A stretch of DNA of 6,918 bases, from positions 1 to 6,918 of the forward strand of contig CAAFRK010000183.1 in the NCBI GenBank assembly GCA_900765235.1, read 5' to 3'. A program made the position numbers and the translations under genes. Every line of letters starts with the position of its first letter. The first letter of the stretch is position 1. Below, piece by piece: positions 6,818-6,918 of the stretch. A model generated the notes under the pieces. It saw nothing but the letters and a program-made list of their open reading frames with translations. It was not told the origin of the DNA and did no database searches. The stretch is from an uncultured Veillonella sp. GTDB taxonomy: Bacteria; Bacillota_C; Negativicutes; Veillonellales; Veillonellaceae.

Positions 6818-6918
6818 ATGGATTTAACACATTTTGACCAAGACGGCAATGCTTGGATGGTAGACGTATCCGATAAGGATATTGCCTCTCGCGCACACCG
6901 CAGAAAAGGGTCTAGAGC
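6818..6918 (+). CDS. moaC: MoaC-like cyclic pyranopterin monophosphate synthase (partial, 3' end outside window)
   Basis: The first 33 codons are visible. The start MDLTHFDQDGNAWMVDVSDK closely matches the conserved beginning of MoaC (LTH...G.A.MVDVS.K), which with MoaA converts GTP to cyclic pyranopterin monophosphate in molybdenum cofactor synthesis. The usual His before MVDV is Trp here (W13), and the stretch that follows (RAHRRKGSR) is more basic than the typical RxAxAEG. The start is supported by TAAGGA at 6806-6811, 6 bases upstream. The catalytic residues lie beyond the window edge, so integrity cannot be judged. Identification rests on the N-terminal motif only. Confidence 0.8.
   Translation, partial: MDLTHFDQDGNAWMVDVSDKDIASRAHRRKGSR

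Overview
The window looks like chromosomal DNA from a low-to-moderate GC Firmicute-type bacterium. The codon choice, A/T-rich gaps, GGAG-type ribosome binding sites and gene content would suit a member of the Negativicutes such as Veillonella. That assignment rests on general feel and is not proven by any marker in the window.

Layout: (1) Bases 1-74 hold the last codons of an unidentified gene. It is followed after 6 bases by a two-gene potassium uptake operon: ktrB (81-1448, membrane subunit) and ktrA (1482-2132, cytoplasmic RCK regulatory subunit). A hairpin terminator lies at 2199-2225. (2) A second same-strand block of three genes occupies 2246-5905: a 268-residue protein made mostly of nine tandem 22-residue repeats, a MoxR-type AAA+ ATPase (3065-4165), and a VWA protein with an N-terminal DUF2201/metallopeptidase-like domain (4262-5905). 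MoxR plus VWA pairs are a known theme (RavA-ViaA is the best studied), in which the ATPase works with its VWA partner in chaperone-like or complex-maturation roles. The repeat protein upstream is a candidate third component, for example a substrate receptor or scaffold. (3) A perfect 14-bp hairpin at 5976-6007 serves as a shared terminator for this block and for a convergent UPF0173-type metallo-beta-lactamase-fold hydrolase (6032-6709, minus strand). (4) A short A/T-rich divergent promoter region separates that gene from the start of a moaC-like molybdenum cofactor gene running off the right end (6818-6918).

The KtrAB pair and the UPF0173 gene are ordinary housekeeping genes. The part most worth pursuing is the three-gene repeat protein/MoxR/VWA cluster. 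Its VWA protein keeps its VWA metal site, but the first His of the N-terminal HExxH-like motif is Arg. No gene-free stretch longer than about 130 bases exists. I see no tRNA, rRNA, CRISPR array, insertion sequence or prophage element.
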